Of a stretch of 64,000 nucleotides of DNA, positions 1 through 11,600 are shown piece after piece. Origin of the DNA: Cryptomeria japonica (Eukaryota > Streptophyta > Pinopsida > Cupressales > Cupressaceae); NCBI RefSeq assembly GCF_030272615.1, contig NC_081413.1, positions 143,063,976 to 143,127,975 of the forward strand. The letters run 5' to 3'. The stretch's first letter is position 1, and every line of letters begins with the position of its first letter. A program made the translations under genes and the position numbers. The notes below the pieces were generated by a model. That model was not told where the DNA came from. It saw only the letters and a program-made list of their open reading frames with translations, and ran no database searches.

Positions 1-1155
1 CTATTTTTTCTTGTTCTTAGGCTGCCTATTGCTCTAAACATGATTAGGCTTTTTCACTATGTTGACTACCACCTTTAATGGACTTCCATCATGAAGACTT
101 ATTACTATTGCCCTCTTTGACTGTCACAAGATGACTAAAATATTTGCATAGATCTAGGACTAGTAAGATCCTTATATAGTTACTAGGAGTCATGTCAGAG
201 ACACATAAAAGCATGATACCCAAGTTAGTAAGATCCTCTAATACTTAGTCATAGATCGCATCCTAACAACAAATAGAAGGTCATATCTTGGTAACCTAGC
301 TAGTCCATGAGTAGTAGCTCAAAATGTTATCAAATCTAAATTAGGATAGGAGCCCCAAGAACCTATAATGTGTCTTATAATGGGTCTTAAAAATAATCTA
401 CACTCAAGCCAACAATGGAATGGTAAGAAAGGGGGTGGTAGCTCAATAGTAGAGAAATTTATTAACAAATAGAATGCCTTAAGTTGGATTCCTAGCTATT
501 TTATGAGTACTAGCTTAACATTTTCATGCGTAAATAACATCTACTCCCACTACCATAGATCCAACTTCCACCATTTCTCCTTCCACAACCTCTAGTCACC
601 TTCATGTACCAAATCCACTAGTGCCACACCTTTAGTATGAAAAATCCTTCACTTATCATACACCATATGGCCTAATTATTAAATTTATTTCTTCTACATG
701 TAAAAGCCATATGCACAAGATGGAATGACAATTGGTAGATTTAAAAGCCATATTCCACAACCTTTGCTAAAATCCTTTCTGCCAATGCCAAAATGTGAGG
801 TTTGTAACAAGATGCGACATCCATCAAAGCATAATAGAGATGAGATTTCCTAGTGTTTTAAAGAAGATATCATAGTTTTTCCAAAAAATGTCAAAGCCCT
901 GCCTAGTGTTTACCGAGAGGAGTAAATAATGTATATTTTGGTCTCCAATGCATATAAATTCACCCAAATGTGTGGGAAGGCTTTTGTTCATGCTATGTAT
1001 CATATTATGTTGTGTGCAGGGCTCCAAATTAGATTTGGTACGTGTTTGGGCATGAGGATAGTCTGATATCTCTATGTATCAAACAATAAAAGGTAGTAAG
1101 AGTGAAGAATCTAGTGGGAAGACCAAGCGATTGGTATTTTGAAGTGTTTGATGAC
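1..1155. other. No gene recognised; AT-rich DNA
   Basis: Only short shadow frames are present and none resembles a known family. A 20-bp sequence at 1061-1080 recurs with one mismatch at 1453-1472. The stretch is probably decayed repeat DNA, but nothing identifies its class. Confidence 0.5.
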
Positions 1156-1378
1156 AAAGAGAGGGGTGAGGTGACCCTATGCAACCTTTGGAAGGGTTTT
1201 TGGATCAAAACCAAATGAAATAGATTAAATTTCTATGACTGTCCTAAGGGTATTGATTGTCACAGTCATAGTTTTACTAGTGATGTTGTTTTTGTTTTGA
1301 CAGAGTTGTGTTTGTAAACCCAAGTGTGAACATGTAATGGAGTCATGAGATGTCTTAAGACTACATAAATACTTAACA
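1156..1378 (+). repeat. Left arm of an imperfect long inverted repeat
   Basis: Read on the + strand this segment aligns with the reverse complement of 12955-13168. Shared blocks include a GACTG..CTAAGGGTA start, a TTTAC.AGTGAT core, a GTTGTGTTTG.AAACCC block and ATGTAATGG near the end, in the same order and with similar spacing. By eye identity is roughly 70% across the best 130 bases. The arms lie outside the TNP2, SET and TnpA-like genes, so they may be terminal parts of one large element or two independent repeat copies in opposite orientation. Confidence 0.55.
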
Positions 1379-2255
1379 ACAACATAGTGTGTAGGCACCT
1401 AAAATATGAAAGGACTACATATTGGAAGGCGCATGTGATGATGCCATGAAAGGTCTGATATCCCTATGTATCGGACTGAGAAAACCAGTGAAAGACAAAA
1501 AAAAATGCATTGAGAAGGCAAAAGGTTGAATTGCCTAATGTTTGTCGTTGAAGTGATGTGTGTGTTGCAAAAAAATTTCTAGAGGAAGGCTCTTTCTATT
1601 GTAATACCAAGTGAGTGTTCATAGACCTTGTGTAGGGTCCTCCAAGCCTAGAGTAAGGAGTTCGAAGCCTACATATATTGATTTGGCCTTGTGGCCATCA
1701 ATGAGTGTTGACCTAATAGGAGAAGTCTTGAGACTGACAATTTTCGAAGTGTGGCATTGTTGAGAGCCAACACTTATGTGTGAACCCCATCTTCACGTAT
1801 TATGATTAGTTGCTATGATACTTGACCCTATCCTCATGGTGTCGGCTTAATTCATATTAGTGTGTTTTGTTGAAGAAACATGATGTGAGAAGTTTGATGT
1901 AGAGGCAAGGGTAGAACTCGGTATTTCATATTAGGACAGCAACCACATTGATTAGGCAAGTTAGATAAGCTCTCTCCAATGTTTAGGATACTTAATTCAC
2001 ATTAGACACTCATAGATTACCCCAATTAGACATTAGTCAACTTAAGATATGATACAAGGATTGCATACCACAAAGCCATTAGATATGTTTTCAGATGAAA
2101 AAGAAGAGTTAAATGGCTTTGGTTCAATGATGATTATTTTTATTTTCAAGTAATTTAATTTGGTACATTATACTGAAACATGATTTCATAACTAACATTT
2201 CAACTTCTATTTAACTAGTTCTATAGCCAGATTTTCTTGCCTATGAAGAAAGACC
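1379..2255. other. No gene recognised; upstream of transposase
   Basis: No conserved coding frame was seen. The stretch precedes the first transposase exon and would hold the promoter and leader of the CACTA element. I could not identify a CACTA-type terminus here. Confidence 0.4.
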
Positions 2256-5200
2256 ATGTCAGACAATATCAGCGAACAACAAAATAAGGAGACAATTGCT
2301 AGATTATGGTCTAACTTGAAAAGAAAAGGTGATGGAAAATGTTACTATCCCTGCAAAATTTGTAAGGGGTTAAAGACTAGAAGACTTCTAATCAAAACAA
2401 CTAAGAAACATTGTAGGCTGCATGGTCACATTGAAGGTGGACATGATTATCATCCATTGGTAAGTTTTTCATTATATCATTTTAACAATTTATATACATA
2501 ATAAATCACTTGATGATGAGATCATGATCATGGTTTATTTATGTTTATCAATTTTGTATAGGTCGAGCACCCCAGAGTACATGATATGGATCAACACAAC
2601 CCAAAGAATATGATTTTCAAAGTGGATGAACATGGAGGTGTGAATATCAAAGATGAAGATAATGATCCCATGGAAGATGACAATCATGAGCCACAAAACA
2701 CAATTGAAGATAATGGTACAAATACATTGATCCATGACACATTTAGTACTCGCATAGCTAATCATGATGATGAAGATGACCTTGATGTTGTTCATGATGT
2801 CCCTCTACTTGAGAAGGTATCTGAGGCCCTTTACAAAGGCTCGCAGACAACTCTTCTCTCTATTATATTGTTGTTGGTGAACTTGAAGGTTATGAATGGT
2901 TTATCCAACATAACAATGTCATGTATGTTAAGGTATGTCATTATATATGTCATAATAAATGGTGAATCATGTTGTACCATTAATATTCTTTATATTAACA
3001 AATTATTTTTTTTTGTTGTAGATTGATAGGTGAGTTTTTGTTACCACCATCAAATATTCTAACTCGCTCATACCGAGAATTATCTACCATTATGAAAGAT
3101 ATTGGAATGGAGTATCAAGCAATAGATGCTTGTCCCAATGATCATATTATATATCACAAACAACATGAATTTCAAACTGAATGCCCTGAATGTTATATCA
3201 GTAGATATCGAATAGATCAAATAACAAAAAGAGTTCCTCGCAAGGTTCTTCGCTATATTCCCATTATTCCATTTATGCAATGATTATTCAAGTGCACTAG
3301 CTTGGCACAATTTATGGATTACCATGCACGCAATTGAAGCCAAGATGACATTATTTGAATTCCTGTGGATGGTTTAGTATTTATGGACATAGAGGAAAAG
3401 TGGCCACACTTTAAAGAAGAACCTCGTAATCTCAGGCTTTCATTGGCAGCGGACGGTGTCAATCCATTTGGAGAGATGAGATCTATTTACTCAGTGTGGC
3501 CTATTTTTGTTATCAACAATAACATTCCTCCATGGATGTCAATAAAAAGGGAGCACATAATGTTGGCAATGATAGTTCCAGGTATTTTATCATTTAAATA
3601 TAGTCGTCTACATTTAATTATAAATATTGCAATAAAATCGTCATAATAATTATGTAATGTTTTTGTTCATTTGACTAGGTAAGTACCAAGTTAAAGATAT
3701 GAATGTATATATCGAGCCTCTTATCACTGAGTTGTTGGAGTTATGGAATGGTGTCACTATGTATGATGTCTCTAGACCAATAGGACAAAGACAATTTCAT
3801 TTCCATGCGATTCTTCTATGGACAATACACGATGCCCCAGGGCTAACACATTTTTGTGGTATGTTATAGTGTTTAAGTTGGGCATGAACATTATAATTCA
3901 AAAAATTATCATATTTAATCCAATTATACATTATCTTGTAGGTCTTCAAACAAAGGGAAAATTTGAATGGTTTGTTTGTGGTCCAAAGATGAAATTTTGT
4001 CATTCAAAAAGTTTAGGAAAGCAAGTGTTTGATGAGTATAGGCAATTTATTCACAAAACTCATAAGTATCGAAATATTGAAAAATATCTTTTCAATGGGA
4101 AAGAAGAGAATACATCAAAGCCACGAAGAATGACACCTCACCTGTGGAAGCTGGAATATAATAGAATTAATTGTCAAGGTAATGCCATTCCATCTAATGG
4201 TTTGTCATAAAACATCTTTTCTATTTTGTTTTGTTTACTGATTATGTGATTGATGATCATGAAGGTCGTGAAGGAATAAATGACCACCTTCCTAAGGGAA
4301 TAAAAAGTTATCCCTGACAATTTAGTAGGTTGCCCTACTACGAGCAGTTACAAATTGTGCATTTGTTTGATATTATGCATATTGGAAAGAATATAACAGA
4401 GACATTATGGAAAATATTGGATGGAAGGCGTGACAAAGAAAAAATTATCAAAATATGTAGTGACATTCAAGATTCCAATCATCCAATGATAAATGTCATT
4501 CAATCAAATAGCCATGGAGACCAAATTAATATAAGTGAGCTTCCTTGGTTATTAACGTACCAGCAAAGCAATGCTATAAAAGAAGTCATACAAAAAATTC
4601 AATTTCCCACGAGATTTGTTGCAAACATAAATAATCTCATATCAAAGAAAAGTGAATTTGGGCTAGGGATGAAAACGCATGATTGGCATACCTTTAGTAA
4701 GGTAATTCATGTTCTTGTGTTTTTACTATGTATTTAAGTACTACACGTACGTGTACTTTTCATTGTATTATGTTAGAAAAAAATAGAAAGATAATTTTAT
4801 AATTGTTGCAGTATGTTCTACCTCTAGCTCTCCCAGACGACTTCAACAATAATGTCAAGCAAATCATATATGATCTTGGAAAATACATGAGGTAAGTAGT
4901 GATATTTGTTCAATTCATTGTATAGATATTATATTTGCGATTTGTTTTACTTGTTATGTAATATATATTTTTGCGTCTTGAATATCTTGTAGGTGGTTGT
5001 CATGTAAAGAAATCCATAAAGAAGATATAATATATTGGAAGAGAAAAATTCCCCATTTAATGTGAAATGAAAAAGTGTCTACCTCCAGCTTTTTTCAATG
5101 CACAAGAACACTACCTCATACACCAAGTTGAGGAGATTGAATTATGTGGACCTGTACACACTAGGTCAATGTGGATGGTTGAGAGACACTTGAAATTTTT

Positions 5201-6389
5201 GAAGGCTTTGGTTCAACAAAGAGCCCATCCTAAGGGTTCTATGGTGGAGGGATATATGGTATACCAGACTATGGTTTACATTTCTAAATATCTTCCTAAG
5301 TTTGCAGCAAAGATCCATGTGGATCGCATTTGGGATCCCAGCCCCATTAACAAATTTAAAGGGGAGTACTTGACGGGGAAAAGTAGATTGAGGAAAGTGA
5401 GAGGTAATTATAAGATGTTGTTGTAGTTAATTAATTCTTAATCTTCAAAATAAATCAGTTGTAAGATGTATATTTATTTTTTGTATAGTTGGTCGAGAGT
5501 GGGATGCACTATATCTGTATATTTCAAACAATCTTGATTGGATGACAGTATGGATTGAACCTTGTCAACATTTTGGACGCACGTTAACATGAGAAGGTGT
5601 GGCTCCATTGGTTAAAGAAGCTCATCGTAATGGAGATTCCAATGTTACGCAAAGGGAAATTGATTTAGCATATGGTTTAAGAGATAAATAGGTACATATA
5701 AATTTATTAATCACCCATATGTTTATCAACTCACAATGCAATAAATTTTACATGTTTGACATATCGCAAGTCAAACACCACAATGCTATGTGCTGCAATG
5801 GTCATAAATTTCACATAAAAAAGTTGGATGACACGAAGAAAACTTGTGATTTTGGCATCACTGTAGTCTTTGAGGTGACAAATATTTCATTGAGAAATGA
5901 CATACATCCTCAACAGTCTCAAAATTGATACTATGGCATTTTGGATGATATACTTGAGTGTAACTTTAATTCCTTCAAATTAGTTTTGTTCATCATCAAA
6001 TGTTACAGGCTACGATTGAATAAAAATGATCCTAATAGAACTGTTATTGAACATGATAATGGTTTTACAATGGTTAATACAAGGTCATTTGAACCAGTTG
6101 GGGATGAGCCCTATGTTCTTCCAAGCCAATGTGAGCAAGTATTTTACTCAGAGGTTCCACATAAACCAGGTTGTTCATTTGTTGTTAGACATGATCCAAG
6201 AGGAAGGTCGATAAAGTATAATGTGATGGAAGAAGAAGATACCAAAGAAGTAGAAGATGAAGTAGATGATGATCATGATCGACGGTTTCTCAATGATGAT
6301 GATGAAGAAGAAGAAGAAGATGGTGATGGTGATGGTGATGGTGATGGTGATGGTGATGGTGATGGTGATGGTGATGGTGATGGTGGTGG

Positions 6390-6445
<56 letters not shown>

Positions 6446-6483
6446 TTGGCGATGATGACCTTGATGTTCATGATGATGAATGA
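2256..6483 (+). pseudogene. TNP2-like CACTA transposase (TnpD type), multi-exon, decayed
   Basis: This would be the catalytic transposase that binds and cuts CACTA element ends in the nucleus. The first exon (2256-2460) has a transposase-associated-domain-like CxxC zone. Exon 2 carries an acidic linker ending with LYKGSQ..L..ILLLVNLK. After an intron ending near 3021 comes the TNP2 core: ACPNDHIIYHKQHEF, TECPEC..SRY and VLRYIPIIP (3120-3270), then LAADGVNPFG and NNNIPPWM (3440-3540), LLWTIHDAPG (3810-3845) and FDIMHIGKNI (4365-4395). A DUF4218-like part follows at 5070-5350 (LPPAFFNAQEHYLIHQVEE, LCGPVHTRSMW, QQRAHPKGS). A DUF4216-like part sits at 5780-6230 (NGHKFHIKKLDD, PYVLPSQCEQVFY). Introns show GTAAGT-like donors and AG acceptors. 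Stops (e.g. TGA 3281-3283) and a frameshift near 5060 make it non-functional. Family assignment is firm; exact exon borders are not. Confidence 0.85.
6319..6444 (+). repeat. (GATGGT)n(GAT)n microsatellite in transposase 3' end
   Basis: A hexanucleotide run GATGGT changes at about 6391 into a pure GAT run that ends at 6444. It is preceded by a short GAA run. In the transposase frame it encodes an Asp-Gly repeat followed by about 18 Asp residues, just before the stop at 6481-6483. In other frames it gives spurious Met/Val-only or Ile/Thr-only frames. Confidence 0.95.
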
Positions 6484-6651
6484 AATGTATGAGGTATGTG
6501 ATTAGTATATTATCTATTTAATATTAATTACTTGATAGAATTTTTTTTTACATAATTAATTCATTATGTTTTGAATTCTAATGCCATTACATAATCAATT
6601 TGTGATGCACCTTTTAATATGGAGATGGAGATAGGGAGAGTGACTATTTAT

Positions 6652-6880
6652 GTGACATTTTTTAAACTTTGTGTTTATTTATGGAATTTGGATTGTTTAT
6701 TAGCTATGTGATGGATGTTGATTTAAAATAAATATGTGATGGATTACATGTTTATGATGATGCATGTGACATTTTTTGAACTTTGTGTTTATTTATAGAA
6801 TGTGGATTGTTTATTACCTATGTGATGGATGGTGATTTATGATACATATGTGATGGATTGCATGTTTATGATGACACATA
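6652..6880. repeat. Two-copy tandem repeat, about 114 bp
   Basis: A unit beginning GTGACATTTTTT at 6652 is repeated from 6766. Both copies contain AACTTTGTGTTTATTTAT, GGATTGTTTATTA and TATGTGATGGAT blocks with few differences. It lies between the TNP2-like gene and the SET-domain frame and appears non-coding. Confidence 0.85.
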
Positions 6881-7399
6881 TGTGATGCTAATTGTGATGA
6901 TCAATTACATATATGATGATACATCATGTGATGCTTATGATACTTATGATACGTATGTATTTATTGTTTATCAACTTACAAATGTAGTAATGCTTATGAT
7001 GCTCAATTGATGGTGTTGATTTCATGTATAGTTTGTGTGTGATGTTGTCACCCTTGGTGGGAACAAGTCATTGACTACATACATTGTCAACCATTTAGTT
7101 GAGGATCTTGCATAGTCTACATAAATTAAAGGTAAGGAATTAAAAAATTTACAATGATTTTGATGACAACATCTTTTTATTATTTAATACTCTTTTTGTC
7201 TACAAAGTTCATGATGTTCATGTTGTGTACTATGTAATTTTTAGCTAACATAAGATAATTTAATCACATGTGTAGGAACCTGAACCCCTTTGACGAGGAT
7301 CCTGCATAGTCTCATGGATGGACAGGTATAACTAGTCAATACACCCTATAGAAACAGTTTATTTTTTTTAAATTACTTAGAAAACAAACTTCCTCAGTT
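6881..7399. other. Spacer between transposase and SET-domain frame
   Basis: AT-rich DNA with recurring TATGTGATG words. Two short segments near 7030-7130 and 7275-7325 share a 'GAGGATC.TGCATAGTC' block and could be small exons, but no protein family could be recognised. Confidence 0.35.
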
Positions 7400-8350
7400 T
7401 TTCAAACCTCGACATTAGCAGCAAATCTAATACAGTTATCAACACTTGAGGCCCCAGTTGGACTTATTCCAATTTTAATCCCAAAATCAACTTTAGGGCC
7501 GACTTCTTCATCAATATTACCCTCATTTGCAAAATTTCTCTCATTACCAATTAACCCTCTCATTTGATGGAGTGCAGGTACCCTCAAATAGGTATTTGTC
7601 AAATCTGTCTTCGTCGAGTGAGGGAAATGTAGGAATAGAAAATGAAAGTGAGACATGTAGTAGGTCTAAAATAGGGAGATCAACAAGAGGTCAAAAGATT
7701 AGAAGAAAATTCAATAAACGCATGAAAATTTTCCTTGCTCAAGGGGGGTCATGTTCTTATGATGATGAGACCAAAGGCAACATTGAGGTGCCACTGAGGT
7801 ACAAACATCTATAGAAACAATGGGTGCCCAAGGAACTTCCTCCAATAAACATTGATTTTTGTGTTAATGATAGGATATATCGCATAGCACCTTCATCGTT
7901 ACATGGTTTCGGCTTATTTTTCATGGATGGCATAAAGGTCTATACAACAAAGTTGCTAAATTGATGGAGTTTGTCAGACCTTGTTACAATTACAATAATT
8001 GGATGCAGATTGTTAAATATAAAAAAAGTATGCATAGGTATGCACTGTCAACAAATTATATACAACAGAAAGATAATGATCAAAGTAAATGAGTGGTTGT
8101 ATACATTGATGGTCAGCCAAAAGCAATAGGGAATATTGCAGGTTTTATAAATAGTACGCGACCTGGGTCAACTAATAAACAACCCAATTGCATATTTGTG
8201 GCGCACGAGGGAAATCATGTATTCGTATGTGCGATAAAACCAATAAGTGCAGGCGAAGAGCTTCTAATCGATTATAATTTGAATCGTATAGATACAAACA
8301 AAGTTAATATCATGGGGGTGGTACGTACTATATACCATTTAAATTAACCA
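7400..8350 (+). pseudogene. SET-domain (lysine methyltransferase-like) protein, broken frame
   Basis: SET domains transfer a methyl group from S-adenosylmethionine to lysine, usually on histone tails. A Ser/Pro-rich frame and then a basic segment (RSTRGQKIRRKFNKRMK, about 7675-7725) precede the domain. The SET start is visible at about 7865-7935 as IYRIAPSSLHGFGLFFMDGI, matching the S..HG.GLF signature. After a frameshift near 7965 it continues in another frame to a TGA at 8090-8092. From 8093 the core reads VVYIDGQPKAIGNIAGFINS, ..QPNC.FV, then ISAGEELLIDYNLN (about 8250-8285). GEEL.IDY is the diagnostic SET motif. The usual Asn-His pair is Asn-Ser here, followed by a short insertion before PNC. 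The frame ends at a probable GTACGT donor near 8321, so it may be joined to the following TnpA-like exons. The domain call is strong; enzyme activity is not implied. Confidence 0.8.
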
Positions 8351-8459
8351 ACCTCCAATTAATGAATCCAATATACCATTTTATTATGATTTTTTTTTCT
8401 AAGTCTATTGGTTTAATTTCGCTAATGTTTTTTATATTTTTTCTTTGTCACGGGGTGAC

Positions 8460-11385
8460 ATGGATCCATCACATGTCATAGACAGGGATGTAGGTTGCAA
8501 CACTTCTACCGAGTAGGTAAACCTTGTTGTAATTGTACAAATTTGATAGAAGCAAACTATTACATTATTATGTTCTTTTTTTTAGTGATTTAGACTAATT
8601 TTGTAATTGTTAATGATATTCTTGACATAGATGGATGTTCAGGGAAAGGGAAAGGGAGCTACAACACTTGAGCACCTCTCTAGGGATGTGGAATTAATAG
8701 GATTAAGCGATGATGACCTTAAAAATTCCATACACCCTATGGAATTCATAAAAAAGCCTCTTAGAAAATTTACTAAAGAGATTGTTTCTTTGGCAGCCAT
8801 GCATCCTATGACTGATGAGATACGAGAGAGGGTGGAAGTATTCATTCGGGCAATAGAAAACTTGCAAGTAAGCAGTAATGAAAGATTTAATTATAATAAA
8901 AGTTCAATAATGGTTTATATTTTATTCTCTTTTATGTCATTAACTAAAATATGTACGTGTTGTTTTTACAACAATTTATCCACCCTCATGAAAGTCATTT
9001 CCATGATCAGGGTGTTGCAGGTACTTCAGATGATGACGATTTTCTTGTATTATCGCTTGCTTGGCTTATCACTTTGAGTACCCAAAACACATCATACTTG
9101 ATACTATCAATCTTCAAAATAAAGGTTCATCCTTGTTTACAATTCTTGCACTTTTCATATATTTAATGTTTGATATATTTAATGTATTATTCTTCAGGTG
9201 TTGTCAATGTTCCTGTGCAAATGTTGTCACCGCCTCATCAAAGGTTAGCCCTACCTGTATTGCCGACTGCAATGTCGGCAACACGTAGCATGAAGACATC
9301 CTCTATTGCACGTCATATTGGCCCACCCACTATTGGTAGATCCCTCTTTTTCTCTATCTTTTGTTATGTGTTTATTTTCCTTCAAGCATTCTTTCTTGGG
9401 GGCATTTCATAGTGGATTCATTTTCTGTAGGAGGAGATGCACATGAGGATGCACTAGAGGCGACTATTGCTGATAACATACCATCATTTCCTGGATCTTC
9501 TCGTATTGCTAGTACGGGAACGTTGCGGGCCACATTGGTGGTGAGCAACGAAGAAATGATTCCCTTAAAGATACAAAAGGTTACAGGTACTTTAAAATTA
9601 TTATTGTATGTAGTCTAATTGTAATTTACTTTATGATCGCTCATTTTGGGCTAATAATCCCATGAAATTTTTGCAGGAAATGATATTTTCTATATACATC
9701 TTAGTGACATTGCATTGCAAATATTTGGGCCCACCATACGTAAAAGGTGGTACATCACATGTGAACTAACCCTAATCCACTATTTTGATTTTATATCATT
9801 GCTAGAATAGTTTTCATTTAATCCATTTCTTTAACTGTAATAAATGTAGCTTTAGTTCATTTATGAATCTAACGGGTTTGTTTTTGCTTTAAAAGGTGGA
9901 ATGACCAAGAAAAAAGGTTAAAAGATGAATTGACAAACCAAATGGTTGAGTGGTTTGGAAATGAGACCTTTGACAAAGCCAAGCTCCTTGAAAAAGCTGG
10001 CACATATCTAAAGTATGTGAGGGACCAATACCAGACCCATTTAGAGAGGAACCTAAAGTACGAGTGTCCCCCCATGATTCCAGAGAGGGAGTAGAAGGAC
10101 CTAATTTTGGATGCCAAGGAGAGAATTGAAAGGAAAAAATGAAATACACCACCAGACGCCAGAAGAAGGTATGGGATACTATTAAGAATGTAATTATGTA
10201 CTAATTAACTACTCTTTATATTTATATAATCTAACATATTTCAAACTTTTTATAGATTGAGTGACACATCAAAGGCAACCAAGGCAAGACAAGAAAAGCA
10301 TGAGCAACACAAACTCGGCTCTCATGCTCTCATGGTTATATGAAACTTCTTGCATGAATTGTAAGTATCTCATGTAAACAAAATATTGCATCAAAATATT
10401 AATAAATTGCAAACGATTTTTTTTTTATCAAACAATGCAAGCAAAATTCATGATACCAAGCAAAAATGCAGGGCTCTGAATTCAATAGAGTGCCCCCAGA
10501 AGATGACAAGAGAATTGCCTACCAGCAAGGCTATTCATCTGTGGTTGAATGGCTATGAGAATTGAGTGGGCATACACAATATCCGAGTGCATCTGTCACA
10601 TAGGTAAATATGCTAGATGGAAATTGTTTCAAATTGAATACTTTACCAATAATCTAATTGATGTTGAGTTCCAACATAAAGTGACTATATTTGTTTTAAA
10701 TAAGCAAGTAATGATAACAATGTGCATGACATTGGAATGCAGCTTGCTAATCATGAAACACCACCTGCACATGAAGGTCCAGATGTGCATCCCAATAGTG
10801 GAGGTATTCATTTTCTATTCAGATTTATTTATGTAGTTATTAATACAATTAAACATCTTAATTTGTAATTAGAGTAGTAATTAATGTAACCTTTTTTGTT
10901 AATATTTTAGAGCATGTAGTCGGTGGTGACCAAGTGGAGCATGATCTGGGTACACAACATCATGAACGTGATGTTCCCCACTCAGGTAAAGAGGACCATT
11001 GTTATTCCTTTAAACAAATATAATTGCAATTGGTGTTCAATATTAATGTAACCTTTAGTATTTCAACTCCAGATGATGTTCAACATGTTGAGGTTGAGGC
11101 TAGATAAAATGATGTTGCCCAATCAGGTAAAGAGCACAACAGTTATGTTCTCTAGATTAATGAAATACTTGTAACAATAATAAAAAATGTTTTGAATTTA
11201 ACCCATTTCTTTGTTATTGCAGAGGACCCCCCTTCGCTTCAATGTCCTCATCCTTAGTATAGGACTAGGCATACATTGAGATCACGAGCAAAGAGTGGAA
11301 CAACTGCAGAGGGGGGAAATGATGAAGAAATTTATGTTCCACTAAGTCTTTTCATAGCTTCAAAGAAAAAGAAAAAAAATAAATG
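8460..11385 (+). pseudogene. TnpA-like (Ptta/En/Spm family) protein, many small exons
   Basis: Companion DNA-binding protein of CACTA elements, inferred from its C-terminal half. A chain of short frames bounded by AG and GT sites reads in one direction: 8631-8865 (HLSRDVELIGLSDDDL, then a helical tail), about 9200-9340 (Ser/Pro-rich), 9432-9590 (ends PLKIQKVTG), 9677-9760 (GPTIRKRWYITC), and 9896-10170. The last contains LEKAGTYLKYVRDQYQTHLE and CPPMIPERE followed by KDL, matching the R.....PP.I...DWK pattern of that family. Then 10258-10340 has KARQEKHEQHKLGSHALMV. Small Asp/His/Glu-rich exons follow, ending in a Lys tail at about 11385. Two Trp codons of the family pattern appear as stops (TAG 10092-10094, TGA 10140-10142). 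It may be the 3' part of the SET-containing transcript. Confidence 0.6.
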
Positions 11386-11399
11386 ATTGTAATCTACCT

Positions 11400-11600
11400 T
11401 ATTTGATAATGACTGATTTTTATGTGTTAGTGAATGTAATTATGTGCTAATTAATGGTTATGGATGATATGTGTTAATTAATATTGATGAATGTTGCGTG
11501 TTAATTAATGTTAATCAATGTTATGTGTTAATGAACATTATGTGATATTAATGAATGAATGTTATATTTTATTAATGGTAGAATGAATGAATGAATGTTA
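11400..11600. repeat. Clustered GTTAATTAATGTTAATG-like short repeats
   Basis: The words TGTGTTAATTAAT, TGTTAATCAATGTTA, TATGTGTTAATGA and GAATGAATGAATGTTA recur in about 200 bases right after the last TnpA-like exon. Such clusters resemble the subterminal repeats bound by TnpA in CACTA elements, but no terminal TAGTG was tied to them. Confidence 0.5.

Larger units (their letters stand above)
2256..11600 (+). mobile_element. Decayed CACTA (En/Spm-like) element with extra SET-domain gene
   Basis: Three coding blocks lie in the same direction: a TNP2-type transposase (2256-6483), a SET-domain frame (about 7400-8350) and a TnpA-type gene (about 8460-11385). TnpD-like plus TnpA-like genes are the usual content of autonomous CACTA elements; a SET domain is not. 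Short AT-rich repeats at 11400-11600 resemble subterminal repeats. All genes carry stops, so the copy is inactive. Terminal CACTA/TAGTG repeats and the 3-bp target duplication were not found, so the limits given are those of the coding and repeat blocks. An inverted repeat at 1.2 and 13.1 kb may mark wider limits. Confidence 0.65.

Noticed and set aside
557-615. CACTA words (CACTACCATAG, CACTAGTGCC) as the left end of the TNP2 element
   Set aside because: No inverted partner was found downstream; such five-base words are expected by chance.
2535-2795. Minus-strand ORF opposite transposase exon 2
   Set aside because: It is the complement of the acidic Asp/His-rich exon and has only repetitive Ile/Met/His composition.
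6175-6505. Met/Val-only and Ile/Thr-only frames over the GAT repeats
   Set aside because: They are other-frame readings of the microsatellite in the transposase 3' end.
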